Shown one piece after another: positions 52,554 to 59,760 of a DNA stretch of 64,000 bases (position 1 is its first letter; each line of letters starts with the position of its first letter). The stretch spans positions 1-64,000 of the forward strand of contig JAXMOK010000013.1 of assembly GCA_034669965.1 (NCBI GenBank), read 5' to 3'. The notes below the pieces were generated by a model. That model was given only the letters and a program-made list of their open reading frames with translations. It was not told the origin of the DNA and searched no databases. Both the position numbers and the translations under genes were made by a program. The DNA is from HXMU1420-13 sp034669965 (lineage in GTDB: Bacteria > Bacteroidota > Rhodothermia > Balneolales > Balneolaceae).

Positions 52554-52631
52554 CAGCAGAGAGCACTAAGTTCTCAGAGTATGTGTGAGGATAAATAATG
52601 ATACCTCAGTGTTCTTTGTGAGCTCAGTGGT
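52554..52631. repeat. Inverted 'CAGAGAGCACT / AGTGTTCTTTG' word repeat
   Basis: An imperfect inverted repeat: left half 52554-52579 (CAGCAGAGAGCACTAAGTTC...), right half 52604-52631 (CCTCAGTGTTCTTTGTGAG...). It resembles the CACAGAG-type dispersed repeats seen in many bacterial intergenic regions. It sits 7 nt after the methyltransferase stop. Confidence 0.6.
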
Positions 52632-52707
52632 AATTAGATTAAATACGTGACTAGGGCGAACTCAAACAACGGTATTCGGTGTTGTTTAATCAATACTGAA
52701 AAGCAAT

Positions 52708-52779
52708 TTCAATAAACAATATCCAGCAAGGATTAAACAGAGGTCACTGAATATTGGCTACTGCTGATTAGTTATTGAA
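52708..52779 (+). repeat. 72-bp element with TTCAATA...TATTGAA ends (ORF-less copy of the 4HB-element repeat)
   Basis: Starts TTCAATAAACAATATCC and ends TTATTGAA. The left 27 nt match the ends of the 55425-55860 element (for example 21 of 27 against the 53236 copy). The right half is a more degraded inverted copy. No coding content. It lies 27 nt past the stop of the TonB-like gene (minus strand). Confidence 0.68.
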
Positions 52780-52805
52780 GTAATCCAATTTCCTTTCGGA
52801 GCGAA

Positions 52806-53213
52806 TTAATTTTGTAATCTAAAAACTATTGGAAGTGAATACTGAACTTTGACAGATTTTCCATCCTGCATGCCAGGAGAAAATTTAGCTCGTGACACAG
52901 CTTTTAATGCAGCTTCATCACACCCCCCGCCGATTCCTCTGATTACTTTTGGGCATAACACATTACCTCTTTCAGAAACAATGAATTGTACCGTAACTCG
53001 ACCTTCTATTCCTGCTCTCTTTGCAGTTTCTGGATAAACTACCTTTTTCTGAAGTGCAGCTAATCCACCTTGAAGAATGGGCATGTTTTCAACTACACGT
53101 AAGAATTCAATATCCTCACAGTTGACCTCTTCAACAAACTGATTCTGTTCATTCAAAAATAAATCACAACTAAGGGTGGTGAGTACAATAAATAAAAGAT
53201 ATAATTTTTTCAT
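52806..53213 (-). CDS. Short lipoprotein with TonB C-terminal domain
   Basis: 135 residues. A lipobox-like signal LFIVLTTLSC (C16), then about 40 linker residues and a TonB C-terminal domain at 50-135 (VVYPETAKRAGIEGRVTVQFIVSERGNV, ALKAVSRAKFSPGMQDGK, VQYSLPIVF). There is no transmembrane anchor or proline-rich spacer, so it is not a classical energy transducer; lipoproteins of this design occur in Bacteroidota. It is bracketed by two copies of a 71-72-bp repeat element, like a cassette. Confidence 0.78.
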   Translation of the reverse strand: MKKLYLLFIVLTTLSCDLFLNEQNQFVEEVNCEDIEFLRVVENMPILQGGLAALQKKVVYPETAKRAGIEGRVTVQFIVSERGNVLCPKVIRGIGGGCDEAALKAVSRAKFSPGMQDGKSVKVQYSLPIVFRLQN

Positions 53214-53235
53214 TTACATCTATAAAGTAAGTAAA

Positions 53236-53306
53236 TACAATAACTAATTTCCAACAAGGAGTAAACAATGATCACTGATACTCTTTGCTGATTATTGGAT
53301 ATTGAA
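53236..53306. repeat. 71-bp ORF-less element with two inverted 27-bp ends
   Basis: Left end 53236-53262 (TACAATAACTAATTTCC...) and right end 53280-53306, inverted; 19 of 27 identical to each other, with a 17-nt spacer. Same family as the 55425-55860 element, with the ORF missing. Its right end lies 5 nt past the argS stop codon (minus strand). Confidence 0.72.
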
Positions 53307-53311
53307 ACCCA

Positions 53312-54937
53312 TCACATCCTTTCCGGGGCAGTAATTCCTAAAATGGTTAATCCATTGTTAAGCACTTGAGCGGTGGTTTTTGCCAATGCTATTCTGGCCT
53401 GTGCTAAATCGGCGTCGACTCCTATAATTCTACAATCGTGGTAGAACGTAGTGAAGGCAGATGCCACATCATTCAGATAATTGATTAACCGATGCGGTTC
53501 TTTTGCTTCGGCCGCACTTTGAATAGCTTTCGGTAACTTAAATAGCGTTTTAATTAAGGCTATCTCCGCACTTTCTTTCAGAAGGTTCAACTGCACATCG
53601 TTTTCGAAGGTGTATTCTTCTTCTGCTTTTCGAAGAATGCTGCAAATACGAGCATGCGCGTATTGGAGATAGAATACCGGGTTTTTTTCGCCGGCTTCTT
53701 TGGCTTGGGCGATGTCGAACTCGAGATGAGTATTGGGCGAACGCATCAAAAAGAAGAAACGGGTGACGTCAGCGCCAACTTCGTCCATGAGTTCGTCTAA
53801 AGTCACGAAATTCGCTTTACGCGTACTCATTTTGAACGGCTTGCCGTCTTTTACGATGGTCACAAACTGATAGATGATTACATCCACTTGCTCTTTGTCA
53901 TAGCCAAGTGCTGAAATCCCGGAAAGCACATCAGGGTAAGTTGCAATGTGATCGGCGCCAAACACATCGATACACAAATCATAGCCGCGATCTAGTTTGT
54001 TGGCATGATAGGCAATATCCGGCAAACGATATGTCGGTTCACCGCTGCTTTTGATCAGTACTGTGTCTTTTTCTTTACCAAATTCGGTGGTTTTGAACCA
54101 AGTTGCTCCATCAGCATCGTACACCAAACCCTTTTCCCGAAGTCGTTTTACCACAGATTCTATATCACCGTTTTCGTAGAGATCGTGCTCGTTGAAGTGA
54201 TTATCCATATGGATGTTCATGCGCTTCAATGTGGTGTCGATGTCGGCGAAGATGGCCGATTCGGCTTTCTCTTTAAAGGGAGTCCAATCGGAATCAGCCA
54301 AAGAATCACCTTTTTCCTCGGCTAGTTCTTGGGCAATGTCTTTTATGTATTCGCCTTCGTAACCACCTTCAGGGAATTCGGCATCTTTACCCAAGGCTTC
54401 CAAATAGCGAGCCTGAACGGATTGACCCAACACACGCATTTGTCTACCGGCATTGTTGAAGTAATACTCGCGATCTACAGTCGCTCCGGTCCATTCCATC
54501 AATCGAGCAACGGTGTCACCGAGCACGGCATTTCGACCATGACCCACCGTTAACGGTCCGGTTGGGTTGGCGCTCACAAACTCGATCTGAATCTTTTTGC
54601 CTGAATAAGCGGTGCTTTTTCCATACTCAGCACCCTCGTTGATGATGGTTTGGAGTTCATCAAATAGATAATCTTCGGCATATCGAAAATTGATAAATCC
54701 CGGCCCCGCAATTTCAACCGATGAAATTTTGCGATCATCGAACTTCAATCCTTCTACAATTTGCGTTGCAATAGCGCGAGGATTATTGCGCAAAGGTTTT
54801 GCGAGCATCATAGCCAGATTCGTGGAGGCATCGCCGTGCGTTGGATCTTTCGGGGCTTCCAGGTGGATTTCGGGATGCTCGTCGAGTTCAAACTGCGAAA
54901 GTGAAGCGTACAGGATTTCTTTTAAATATTCGGTCAT
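53312..54937 (-). CDS. argS: Arginyl-tRNA synthetase
   Basis: 541 residues. Class I synthetase: N-terminal Add1 domain (HPEIHLEAPKDPTHGDASTNLAM), HIGH-like LTVGHGRNAVLGD after FVSANPTGP, KMSK-like FKMSTRKANFVTLDEL, and a DALR anticodon-binding domain at the C-end (RICSILRKAEEEY). Charges tRNA-Arg with arginine. Its stop is 6 nt from the 71-bp repeat element, and a 4HB element lies 35 nt before its start. Confidence 0.96.
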   Translation of the reverse strand: MTEYLKEILYASLSQFELDEHPEIHLEAPKDPTHGDASTNLAMMLAKPLRNNPRAIATQIVEGLKFDDRKISSVEIAGPGFINFRYAEDYLFDELQTIINEGAEYGKSTAYSGKKIQIEFVSANPTGPLTVGHGRNAVLGDTVARLMEWTGATVDREYYFNNAGRQMRVLGQSVQARYLEALGKDAEFPEGGYEGEYIKDIAQELAEEKGDSLADSDWTPFKEKAESAIFADIDTTLKRMNIHMDNHFNEHDLYENGDIESVVKRLREKGLVYDADGATWFKTTEFGKEKDTVLIKSSGEPTYRLPDIAYHANKLDRGYDLCIDVFGADHIATYPDVLSGISALGYDKEQVDVIIYQFVTIVKDGKPFKMSTRKANFVTLDELMDEVGADVTRFFFLMRSPNTHLEFDIAQAKEAGEKNPVFYLQYAHARICSILRKAEEEYTFENDVQLNLLKESAEIALIKTLFKLPKAIQSAAEAKEPHRLINYLNDVASAFTTFYHDCRIIGVDADLAQARIALAKTTAQVLNNGLTILGITAPERM

Positions 54938-54971
54938 TTTGAGGGCTTATATCAATTAACGATCAAAGATA

Positions 54972-55385
54972 AGAGAATTAGGAATTAGGAATAGGAGAAT
55001 TAGGAATAGTCTGTTGGATACTTGATCGTGTTGTTTTTATGATGCTTCCAAGAATTTTCAAAATCTCTTGGCAATCCTTAAGCATACTGCCACTCATTTC
55101 GTGTGTGATGTAGTCGGTATCTCGCAATAACCTTAACCAATAGTGAGTTTCTCTTGCTTCACGATATGCGATCCCCATTTTATATTTGAAATCCTTCTTT
55201 GTAGTCCCGCCGATTGCTTCCTCCACATTTGCACCTATGGATGTACCTGAACGCAAAACCTGTCGTGAAATATCATATTCCCGATAATTATCAACCAAGT
55301 ATTTATTCAGCTTGATAATTCTCCGAGCAAACATATAGCTCTTATGCTGAATTACATTTCCCGACTTCATATTCCTAATTCTCCT
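54972..55385 (-). mobile_element. Candidate 4HB element bounded by 'AGGAGAATTAGGAATA' inverted repeats
   Basis: The 16-mer AGGAGAATTAGGAATA occurs at 55385-55370 (minus) and as an exact inverted copy at 54993-55008; more copies of the word (GAATTAGGAATTAGGAAT) continue to 54972. The inverted pair encloses the 130-residue four-helix-bundle gene; its ATG overlaps the last base of the 5' copy, and its stop lies in the outer 3' copies. Same design as the element at 55425-55860, with unrelated repeat sequence. No transposase. Confidence 0.62.
54978..55370 (-). CDS. Four-helix-bundle protein (23S rRNA intervening-sequence/S23 family), copy 1
   Basis: 130 residues. Helices at about 8-28 (KSYMFARRIIKLNKYLVDN), 33-55 (DISRQVLRSGTSIGANVEEAIGG), 58-85 (DFKYKMGIAYREARETHYWLRLL) and 95-120; the RQVLRSGTSIGANVEEA segment is the family signature. 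The function is unknown; relatives lie in 23S rRNA intervening sequences and in diversity-generating retroelements (Avd). The last ten residues (TIPNSPIPNS) are encoded by the flanking repeat. Upstream repeat contains AGGAG, and ATG follows it directly. 40 nt from argS. Confidence 0.86.
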   Translation of the reverse strand: MKSGNVIQHKSYMFARRIIKLNKYLVDNYREYDISRQVLRSGTSIGANVEEAIGGTTKKDFKYKMGIAYREARETHYWLRLLRDTDYITHEMSGSMLKDCQEILKILGSIIKTTRSSIQQTIPNSPIPNS

Positions 55386-55424
55386 GTATATATAAATAAA
55401 TAGATTTTCATTTTACACGTACTA

Positions 55425-55860
55425 TTCAATATCCAATGTTCAACAAGGAGTGCTCAAGTTTCACTTTTAAGATTCACTTGCGCAGTGGATATACTTTTAA
55501 ATGTAATAGCGATTAATTGATCGCATTCATCTAAAGCACTTTGTACGATTGGATCCGATAGCAATGGATGTTTTTTTATTAGTGTTAAACAGACTTTAGT
55601 TTCTTTCAACTCTTTTAGTCCAATTTTTAACTTATGAATAAAGTCTTTTCTAGATTCAGCTCCTTGTGCCTCTCCATATTGAAAGGAAGGTGAAGTACCA
55701 GATCTAATCAATTGACGCGCAATATGCTGTCCTACATAGGTTTTTGGAAGTTTATCGACAATTTTCATAACCAATAGGCTGAAGTCAATAAACCTTTGCT
55801 CAAGATTGAAGTGTTTATATTTGTTCACTGTAAACTCCTTGTTGAGTATTGTTTATTGAA
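55425..55860 (-). mobile_element. Candidate 4HB element with 27-bp terminal inverted repeats
   Basis: Terminal repeats: 55834-55860 and 55425-55451, inverted, 23 of 27 identical. Both run from TTCAATA to TCAACAAGGAGT when read inwards. Between them is only the 125-codon gene (5 nt before the start, 2 nt after the stop). Total 436 bp. The 5' repeat's outer bases provide the final Gln codon and TAA of radC. Related ORF-less copies: 52708, 53236, 57737. No transposase or target-site duplication was found. Confidence 0.72.
55454..55828 (-). CDS. Four-helix-bundle protein (S23 family), copy 2
   Basis: 124 residues, starting at GTG (55828) with AAGGAG from the terminal repeat about 7 nt upstream. 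Helices fit the family: FIDFSLLVMKIVDKLPKTYV, HIARQLIRSGTSPSFQYGEAQGAE (signature RQLIRSGTSxxFxYxEAQ), RKDFIHKLKIGLKELKETKVCLTLI and a fourth near 95-115. It is a different subtype from copy 1 (SFQYGEAQGAESRKDFIHK). Likely RNA- or RT-associated fold by analogy; function unknown. Radc ends 25 nt upstream on the same strand. Confidence 0.86.
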   Translation of the reverse strand: MNKYKHFNLEQRFIDFSLLVMKIVDKLPKTYVGQHIARQLIRSGTSPSFQYGEAQGAESRKDFIHKLKIGLKELKETKVCLTLIKKHPLLSDPIVQSALDECDQLIAITFKSISTAQVNLKSET

Positions 55861-56584
55861 ATAGTCTTTCCGTTCGAAGGCTCACATATTCATACCCTGC
55901 AATAATGATATGATCATCCACAGGGATGCCGAGGAGTTTTCCGGATTCGGCGATACGTTTGGTAAGATTTATATCTGCGGTAGAGGCTTTACACACTCCG
56001 GAAGGATGATTGTGTACTAGGATGATGGAGGTGGCTTTATGAAGTACCGCTTGGCGTAACACTTCGGCAGGTTCAACAATGGTAGCGTTGGTACCGCCTG
56101 AGCTAATCTGATGAAATCCGGTCATTACTTTTTTGTTGTTGAGGAAGACCACGTAAAACACTTCGTGGTTCAGGTGACGTAGTTTTGGCCCGAAAAAAGC
56201 ACTTACTGTTTCCGGTGATGTGATTTGTATTTCTTCGCCCATCCCGGCCACCTGAATGCGACGTGCCAGCTCGAACGTGGCCTCAAGGGTGATGGCTTTC
56301 ACTTTCGCAATACCCGGGATTACTCCCAATTCTTTCCAGTCGCGTTTTACCAGCTGATGCAAGCCACCGAAGTGCCCTAATAAGGCTCGCGAGGTTTCCA
56401 CCACATTCATTTTTTGAGTGCCGGTGCGCAGCAAGATGGCAAGCAATTCGGCATCTGAAAGCGATCCGGCGCCGTAGTTTAGTAGTTTTTCGCGAGGTTG
56501 CTCATCGGGGAGCATCTCTTTAACTGTTCGATTATAAAAGTCTTCGTGAGAAAAGGATTCGTTCTTTGTAAGCATAATACACAT
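55853..56584 (-). CDS. radC: RadC-family JAB-domain protein
   Basis: 243 residues. N-terminal helix-hairpin-helix-like region (EKLLNYGAGSLSDAELLAILLRTG, and GVIPGIAKVKA) followed by the JAB/MPN domain: EVFYVVFLNNKK, then HNHPSG with D in KASTADINLT (JAMM metal site). Once called a DNA-repair factor, its role remains uncertain. The C-terminus (RTERLFQ) ends in a TAA that is part of the downstream repeat. Codon 4 offers an alternative ATG start (56575). Confidence 0.9.
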   Translation of the reverse strand: MCIMLTKNESFSHEDFYNRTVKEMLPDEQPREKLLNYGAGSLSDAELLAILLRTGTQKMNVVETSRALLGHFGGLHQLVKRDWKELGVIPGIAKVKAITLEATFELARRIQVAGMGEEIQITSPETVSAFFGPKLRHLNHEVFYVVFLNNKKVMTGFHQISSGGTNATIVEPAEVLRQAVLHKATSIILVHNHPSGVCKASTADINLTKRIAESGKLLGIPVDDHIIIAGYEYVSLRTERLFQ

Positions 56585-56636
56585 GTTTTTTACATGTTAG
56601 ATCACTTCCAAAGTAACTCCTTACAAAAAACTTTCA

Positions 56637-56725
56637 GAACATTGAACTTCGAAAATGAACATAGAACTTCGAAGTTCAGCGTTCATATTCAATGTTCAAT
56701 GTTCAATGTTCAATGTTCAATGTTC
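56637..56725. repeat. GAACATTGAAC-type word repeat with five tandem TTCAATG heptamers
   Basis: 56637-56685 contains GAACATTGAACTTCGAA and the perfect palindrome GAACTTCGAAGTTC (56664-56677). It then runs into five exact copies of TTCAATG (56688-56722) plus TTC. The two halves are inverted relative to each other. The XRE gene's last codons lie inside the heptamer array, so slippage there would change its C-terminus. Confidence 0.75.
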
Positions 56726-56925
56726 TCCCTGTATTCCAAAATATCTCCCGGCTGGCAATCGAGTACTTCGCAGATGGCTTCGAGTGTGGAAAAACGAATT
56801 GCTTTAGCTTTGCCGGTTTTCAGGATAGAAAGGTTGCTCATCGTAACCCCTACTTTCTCGGAAAGCTCGGTGAGACTCATCTTCCGTTTAGCCAACATCA
56901 CATCTAGATTTACAATAACAGGCAT
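56710..56925 (-). CDS. XRE-family HTH regulator (YozG/Cro-like)
   Basis: 71 residues, a minimal HTH: MLAKRKMSLTELSEKVGVTMSNLSILKTGKAKAIRF with a helix-turn-helix at about 17-40, then FSTLEAICEVLDCQPGDILEY. Such small XRE proteins are usually encoded beside a DUF2975 membrane protein, as here (3 nt apart), and the pair is presumed to be a membrane-linked regulator. The last residues (NIEH) are encoded by the tandem heptamer repeat. Confidence 0.85.
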   Translation of the reverse strand: MPVIVNLDVMLAKRKMSLTELSEKVGVTMSNLSILKTGKAKAIRFSTLEAICEVLDCQPGDILEYRENIEH

Positions 56926-56928
56926 GGC

Positions 56929-57567
56929 TTACACCGTTAGTTTAAGCTCTTCATGAATGCGGGTGGCCTCTTTGAAAACAAAGCCAAGCAGGATGATTGC
57001 AAGACCAAAGTAAATGGAGCCTTGGCTGTTTATAAACCCGGCTTCAAAGAAAATTTCATGGTTTTCTAATTCACTATTAAAGCTTTTCGATAAAAAGGTA
57101 GCCTGTAGAAAATGGAAAATATCTATAGACAATAATGCTACTCCCATAGTAAACAAGCGCATCGAATTGCGGGGCTCAAAAGGGTTTTTTTGTGTTAAAG
57201 ATCTGAGGATAAAATTCAGCATCATATAGAAAAGTAAAAGGCTAAATAATTTAAGCAGACGAACTACAATTAATAAACTTCTACCACTTGGGTTTGAATC
57301 GGAACTTATATACATCGGATAAGCGAAAACCTTAGAACCTAGACTGAAAACGGATCCATCTTCGAATGTCACTCGTTTTTTATTCAGTCCGAAATAATCG
57401 CTATCGATAGCTATAGGCGGATCGATTCCATTGATAGCATGAAGAGTTTTTTGACCATAGATGTCAGGAAGATGAACAGTTATAGTTTCTACAATCAAGC
57501 CAAATATCATAAATGCGCTTAGATAGTACAGAAAATGCGCAATGGTCCAGTCGTTTTTTAACCCCAT
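56929..57567 (-). CDS. DUF2975-family membrane protein
   Basis: 212 residues. Four hydrophobic helices at about 12-30 (FLYYLSAFMIFGLIVETI), 105-125 (LLKLFSLLLFYMMLNFIL), 140-160 and 180-200 (GSIYFGLAIILLGFVFKEA); the extracytoplasmic part lies between the first two. FEPRNSMRLFTMGVALL precedes helix 3, the family hallmark FxxxNxxRL. Located directly upstream of the XRE regulator; together they match the common DUF2975-XRE pair of unknown signal. Confidence 0.78.
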   Translation of the reverse strand: MGLKNDWTIAHFLYYLSAFMIFGLIVETITVHLPDIYGQKTLHAINGIDPPIAIDSDYFGLNKKRVTFEDGSVFSLGSKVFAYPMYISSDSNPSGRSLLIVVRLLKLFSLLLFYMMLNFILRSLTQKNPFEPRNSMRLFTMGVALLSIDIFHFLQATFLSKSFNSELENHEIFFEAGFINSQGSIYFGLAIILLGFVFKEATRIHEELKLTV

Positions 57568-57723
57568 AAGAACAATGATTAGTGAATAACTAAAACCAAT
57601 GAACCAAATAAAATTCCGAAAAGCAACAACTATTTATTGATAAACAATAAATAATAGTCGAAAAACGGAATATGGGATTCCGCTCGATTTGCCTTCGTCG
57701 AAATGATTAAGCCAACAAAACCC

Positions 57724-57763
57724 ACTTGAATATTGAATGTTCCTTGTTGAATATTGTTTATTG
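57724..57763 (-). repeat. Solo end of the 4HB-element repeat
   Basis: 57737-57763 matches the 27-bp terminal repeat (24 of 27 with the radC-side copy), reading TTCAATAAACAATATTCAAC on the minus strand, followed by an extra TTGAATATTGAAT stretch. It begins 6 nt past the amn stop at 57770. No second end or ORF is attached. Confidence 0.68.
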
Positions 57764-57769
57764 AATTAA

Positions 57770-58951
57770 CTACTCCCCACCGCCCATCAGTGGTTCGTTG
57801 AAGGCACGGATGCTTGAATTTGGCAAGCCGTTCGGGTACATCCTTTTAATCTTATCAATAGCTTCAATCACCAATTTGAGGTGCATCTCTTTCGAATTTT
57901 GATAAAACGATTGTGCAGCGCCTGATAATTTTGGTTTTCCGTGTAATGGTTTATCACTCACACAAAGCAAAGTAGCATGCGGAACGCGATATCGGAATCC
58001 ATTCGTAGCTACTGTGCTCGATTCCATATCAATAGCTAAGCTTCGGGATTGGTGAATCTTTTGCACGGTGTCTTTAGCTGAAAACTCCCAGTTGCGATTT
58101 CCGGTAGTAAAAACAGTTCCGATCCGATGGGTTAGATCGTGCGTATCAAGCACTTCTTTTAAAAACTGATTGAGTAAGTAATTTGGAATCACAGGATTTC
58201 CGATGGGAAACAATTCATCCAGCACCTTGTCGTCGCGGTAGTATGAACTGGCGAGTACAAAATCTCCGATTTCCTGGTGATTACGCAGCCCACCGCAATG
58301 CCCAACCATAATCATCGCATCAGGGCGTAGCACACACACGTGATCCGTGATAGTTTTAGCGTTCGACGGACCAACCCCGATGTTGATGAGGGTGAGTCCT
58401 TTATTTTCGTCCAATTTATGATGATAAGCCGGCATCTGAACTCCCTCTCTGGCCGGTTTTACACAATCCGGATACAATTCCAAAAACACTTCCACGTGCA
58501 TCGAGTAATTGGTAAACAGAATGTACCGCTGGAAATCTTCGGGTTTGGTTCCGGTGTAATGATACAAGCGATCGAGAGAGATATCGGTGCGCTCGGGACT
58601 AAAAAGAAACATCTTCTTTTTTGTGAAATCCCATTCTTCTTCGTCGGTATGATCCAATAACTGAGGATCATTCAACGGCATCACATTTCGTTTAGCTACT
58701 ATTTCAATATCAGCATTCTTTTTTAGCAGACGACGCATTTCGCGCAGTAGATACCATCGAAAAGCACTTGGTTGGGCAAGCTCGCCTTTTATGGTTGGAT
58801 TGTGATCTGAAAACTCTCTGTGCACGATCATTCGGGGATACATCCCTTGGTCGTACATTTCTTCCATCAAATCGCAGGCTTTTTCCGTAGCTTCGGCAAT
58901 CTGTTTTTTTGAGGTGTAATCAGCATGATTTAATCGCATTGAATTGAGCAT
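57770..58951 (-). CDS. amn: AMP nucleosidase
   Basis: 393 residues. The C-terminal nucleoside-phosphorylase fold has VGPSNAKTITDHV, MVGHCGGLRNHQEIGDFVLAS and the AIDMESSTVATNGF strand (catalytic acid region). The N-terminal half (FRWYLLREMRRLLKK, RQRYILF-like) matches the Amn extension. The enzyme splits AMP to adenine and ribose-5-phosphate. The stop is followed after 6 nt by a solo repeat. It diverges from the Nudix gene; a dyad at 59011 lies in the shared spacer. Confidence 0.92.
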   Translation of the reverse strand: MLNSMRLNHADYTSKKQIAEATEKACDLMEEMYDQGMYPRMIVHREFSDHNPTIKGELAQPSAFRWYLLREMRRLLKKNADIEIVAKRNVMPLNDPQLLDHTDEEEWDFTKKKMFLFSPERTDISLDRLYHYTGTKPEDFQRYILFTNYSMHVEVFLELYPDCVKPAREGVQMPAYHHKLDENKGLTLINIGVGPSNAKTITDHVCVLRPDAMIMVGHCGGLRNHQEIGDFVLASSYYRDDKVLDELFPIGNPVIPNYLLNQFLKEVLDTHDLTHRIGTVFTTGNRNWEFSAKDTVQKIHQSRSLAIDMESSTVATNGFRYRVPHATLLCVSDKPLHGKPKLSGAAQSFYQNSKEMHLKLVIEAIDKIKRMYPNGLPNSSIRAFNEPLMGGGE

Positions 58952-59010
58952 ATAATCTAATATTTGGTCATTGCGAATGAGAAAGCATCATTTTAAAGCG
59001 GATGGAATTA

Positions 59011-59054
59011 TATCGACAAAGCAATCTTTAAAAGAGTGGATCGCTTTGTCGATA
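59011..59054. promoter_or_regulatory. 12-bp dyad in the amn/Nudix intergenic region
   Basis: TATCGACAAAGC (59011-59022) and its exact inverted copy GCTTTGTCGATA (59043-59054) with a 20-nt centre, in the 160-nt divergent spacer. It could be an operator or a hairpin; no T-run follows. Confidence 0.5.
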
Positions 59055-59111
59055 ATTCACACATCCAAAATGAATGGCAAAACTCTACGCGATGAGGGTT
59101 AATAATTTACT

Positions 59112-59672
59112 ATGAGTACAAAGAAATTTCCTTATACCATTGAACCATGGGTTACCACGGATGAGCGTGTGGAATATACGACGAATATCTTCAAGGTGTT
59201 AAAGCGTGATATGCGGATTGATTCGGAAAATCACACGGCTACTTTCTCCATTCTTGATGCGCCCGATTGGATTAACGTGATTGCTCTTACTCCTGATAAC
59301 AACATTGTGCTGGTGGAACAATATCGATACGGAACCGAAGTGCCTACATTAGAGCTACCCGGTGGCGTTTGTGATCCCGGGGAATCACCGTTTGAATCTT
59401 CGAAAAGAGAGTTGTTGGAAGAAACGGGGTATTCCTCGGAAGAATGGATTTCACTAGGAAAAGTGAGCTCGAATCCGGCGATGCAAACCAATCATACGCA
59501 CTCGTATTTGGCGAAAAACTGTATCAAAACAGCGGAGCAACAACTTGATGGAAACGAACGCATCAACGTGCATGTACTGCCGTTAACTGATTTTCTCGAT
59601 TTGGTGAGAACGGGAGAGGTCGATCACTCGCTGGTTGTAGCGGCAATCGCGAAGTTCTTGTTATCTGTATAG
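59112..59672 (+). CDS. Nudix hydrolase (ADP-ribose pyrophosphatase-like)
   Basis: 186 residues. The Nudix box is GGVCDPGESPFESSKRELLEETGY-like: G(x5)E(x7)REL(L)EETG at about residues 78-100 (REL and EET visible). The N-terminal strand (VEYTTNIFKVLKRDMRID) and VEQYRYGTEVPTLELPGG are typical of ADP-ribose and sugar-nucleotide pyrophosphatases. Its cytoplasmic role is probably clean-up of nucleotide sugars, which would agree with its divergent AMP nucleosidase neighbour. Confidence 0.87.
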   Translation: MSTKKFPYTIEPWVTTDERVEYTTNIFKVLKRDMRIDSENHTATFSILDAPDWINVIALTPDNNIVLVEQYRYGTEVPTLELPGGVCDPGESPFESSKRELLEETGYSSEEWISLGKVSSNPAMQTNHTHSYLAKNCIKTAEQQLDGNERINVHVLPLTDFLDLVRTGEVDHSLVVAAIAKFLLSV

Positions 59673-59760
59673 ATTAAAATGTATAAAATGAAGTCAAGTT
59701 GTTTCAGAAAATCAATATATGTATTGTTAATTAATTTATAATCTGATTAAAATAGTTAAA

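Noticed and set aside
55425..55860. Diversity-generating retroelement (Avd-like 4HB)
   Set aside because: No reverse transcriptase or template/variable repeat pair is in the window.
56688..56725. Tandem repeat array considered as CRISPR
   Set aside because: Units are 7 bp with no spacers; no cas genes.
53312..57770. Insertion-sequence or prophage origin for the repeat cluster
   Set aside because: No transposase, integrase or phage gene is present; housekeeping genes (argS, radC, amn) are intact between the repeats.
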